Part shown: positions 14,543-14,752 of the stretch, piece after piece
Numbering within the stretch: the stretch's first letter is position 1
Layout of the letters: every line of letters starts with the position of its first letter
NCBI GenBank assembly: GCA_009695395.1
Contig: SIBB01000040.1
Span: 1 to 14,752 of the forward strand
From: Pedosphaera sp.
Lineage (GTDB): Bacteria > Verrucomicrobiota > Verrucomicrobiia > Limisphaerales > SXTU01
Reading direction: 5' to 3'
Length of the DNA stretch: 14,752 nucleotides
Translations under genes and position numbers: made by a program
Notes under the pieces: model-generated
Told to the model about the DNA's origin: nothing
Databases searched by the model: none
The model's input: the letters and a program-made list of their open reading frames with translations, nothing else

Positions 14543-14752
14543 TTAATAGTCCCAGCCGTCTTGGCTGTGGAATGCCCACCAATCGGTCTCAGCCGGCACG
14601 CCTTTGTAGTGGGCGGCGTGGCCGTCGGCATAGGTGAGGTTGATACCGAGGCGGTGTGGCATGTCTTCCAAGCTGGATTGACCATCATTCCAGTAGGGCA
14701 ACTCCCAGAGCACCACGGCGATGCTGGACGACACGATCCTACTGGTATGGCG
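14543..14752 (-). CDS. C-terminal end of a prepilin-like (DUF1559/H-X9-DG type) protein, cut by window edge
   Basis: The frame is open from the window edge to TAA at 14545-14543, giving 69 residues. The motif INLTYADGHAAHYKG corresponds to the C-terminal ADGH block (N-x-x-F/Y-ADGH) common in large prepilin-like proteins with an N-terminal cleavage/methylation signal, which are abundant in Planctomycetota and Verrucomicrobiota. It ends in WWAFHSQDGWDY. A GTG at 14734 could be read as a start, but the frame continues upstream without a stop, so I treat this as the tail of a longer gene. The N-terminal pilin signal would lie outside the window. Confidence 0.7.
   Translation of the reverse strand, partial: RHTSRIVSSSIAVVLWELPYWNDGQSSLEDMPHRLGINLTYADGHAAHYKGVPAETDWWAFHSQDGWDY

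Noticed and set aside
14543..14734. Complete small gene starting at GTG 14734
   Set aside because: The frame continues without a stop to the window edge, and the protein matches only the C-terminal end of larger prepilin-like proteins.

Overview
The window is GC-rich chromosomal DNA from a Gram-negative-type bacterium. I lean towards Verrucomicrobiota, probably a Limisphaerales/Pedosphaera-like lineage. The reasons are the ExbB/ExbD/TonB-like gene set, the short lipoprotein next to a prepilin-type protein ending in an ADGH motif, the lack of Shine-Dalgarno sequences, and many small interspersed repeats. This placement is inference from protein style, not a computed result. I see no rRNA, tRNA, CRISPR array, transposase or phage gene. 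The core genes are housekeeping genes; the unusual material lies in residue changes within known families and in the spacers between genes.

Layout, left to right. (1) 1-4880, minus strand: the end-to-end pair gltB (complete) and gltD (first 63 codons only), the two subunits of glutamate synthase. (2) 4881-5298: a 418-base divergent spacer with hairpins, a REP-like element and a possible leaderless promoter. (3) 5299-7422, plus strand: a tight four-gene operon of ExbB-like, ExbD-like, TonB-like and a small membrane-anchored zinc-ribbon protein. (4) 7509-12326, minus strand: hemX/ccsA-like, hemA, hemC and guaB, transcribed in that order. This resembles the hemA-hemX-hemC linkage known from Bacillus and covers early tetrapyrrole synthesis; guaB (GMP synthesis) follows. 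(5) 12489-14000, plus strand: a secreted GHL10-type glycosidase-like protein. (6) 14123-14752, minus strand: a small lipoprotein, and upstream of it the C-terminal end of a prepilin-like protein cut by the window edge.

Two things stand out. First, the ExbB and ExbD proteins lack the acidic membrane residues linked to proton coupling in the classical ExbBD/TolQR motors (ExbD Asp to Gly, ExbB Glu to Gln), while the TonB-like partner keeps its membrane histidine. Second, most spacers and one gene end carry short tandem arrays with a 7-base period (GTCAGAA, GCCAGCG, GGCAATC and relatives, all fitting roughly G-B-C-A-R-N-N). Two are arranged as inverted pairs that can fold into hairpins. A separate 28/30-base inverted repeat fills the hemA-hemC gap, and two REP-like stem-loops sit near 5.1 kb and 14.0 kb.

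Smaller oddities are a GluTR (hemA) without most of its usual C-terminal dimerisation region, a HemC with an insertion of about 28 residues, a HemX/CcsA protein without a WWD motif, an IMP dehydrogenase with Ser at a normally Asp NAD-site position, and a three-codon upstream ORF touching an in-frame gltB ATG.
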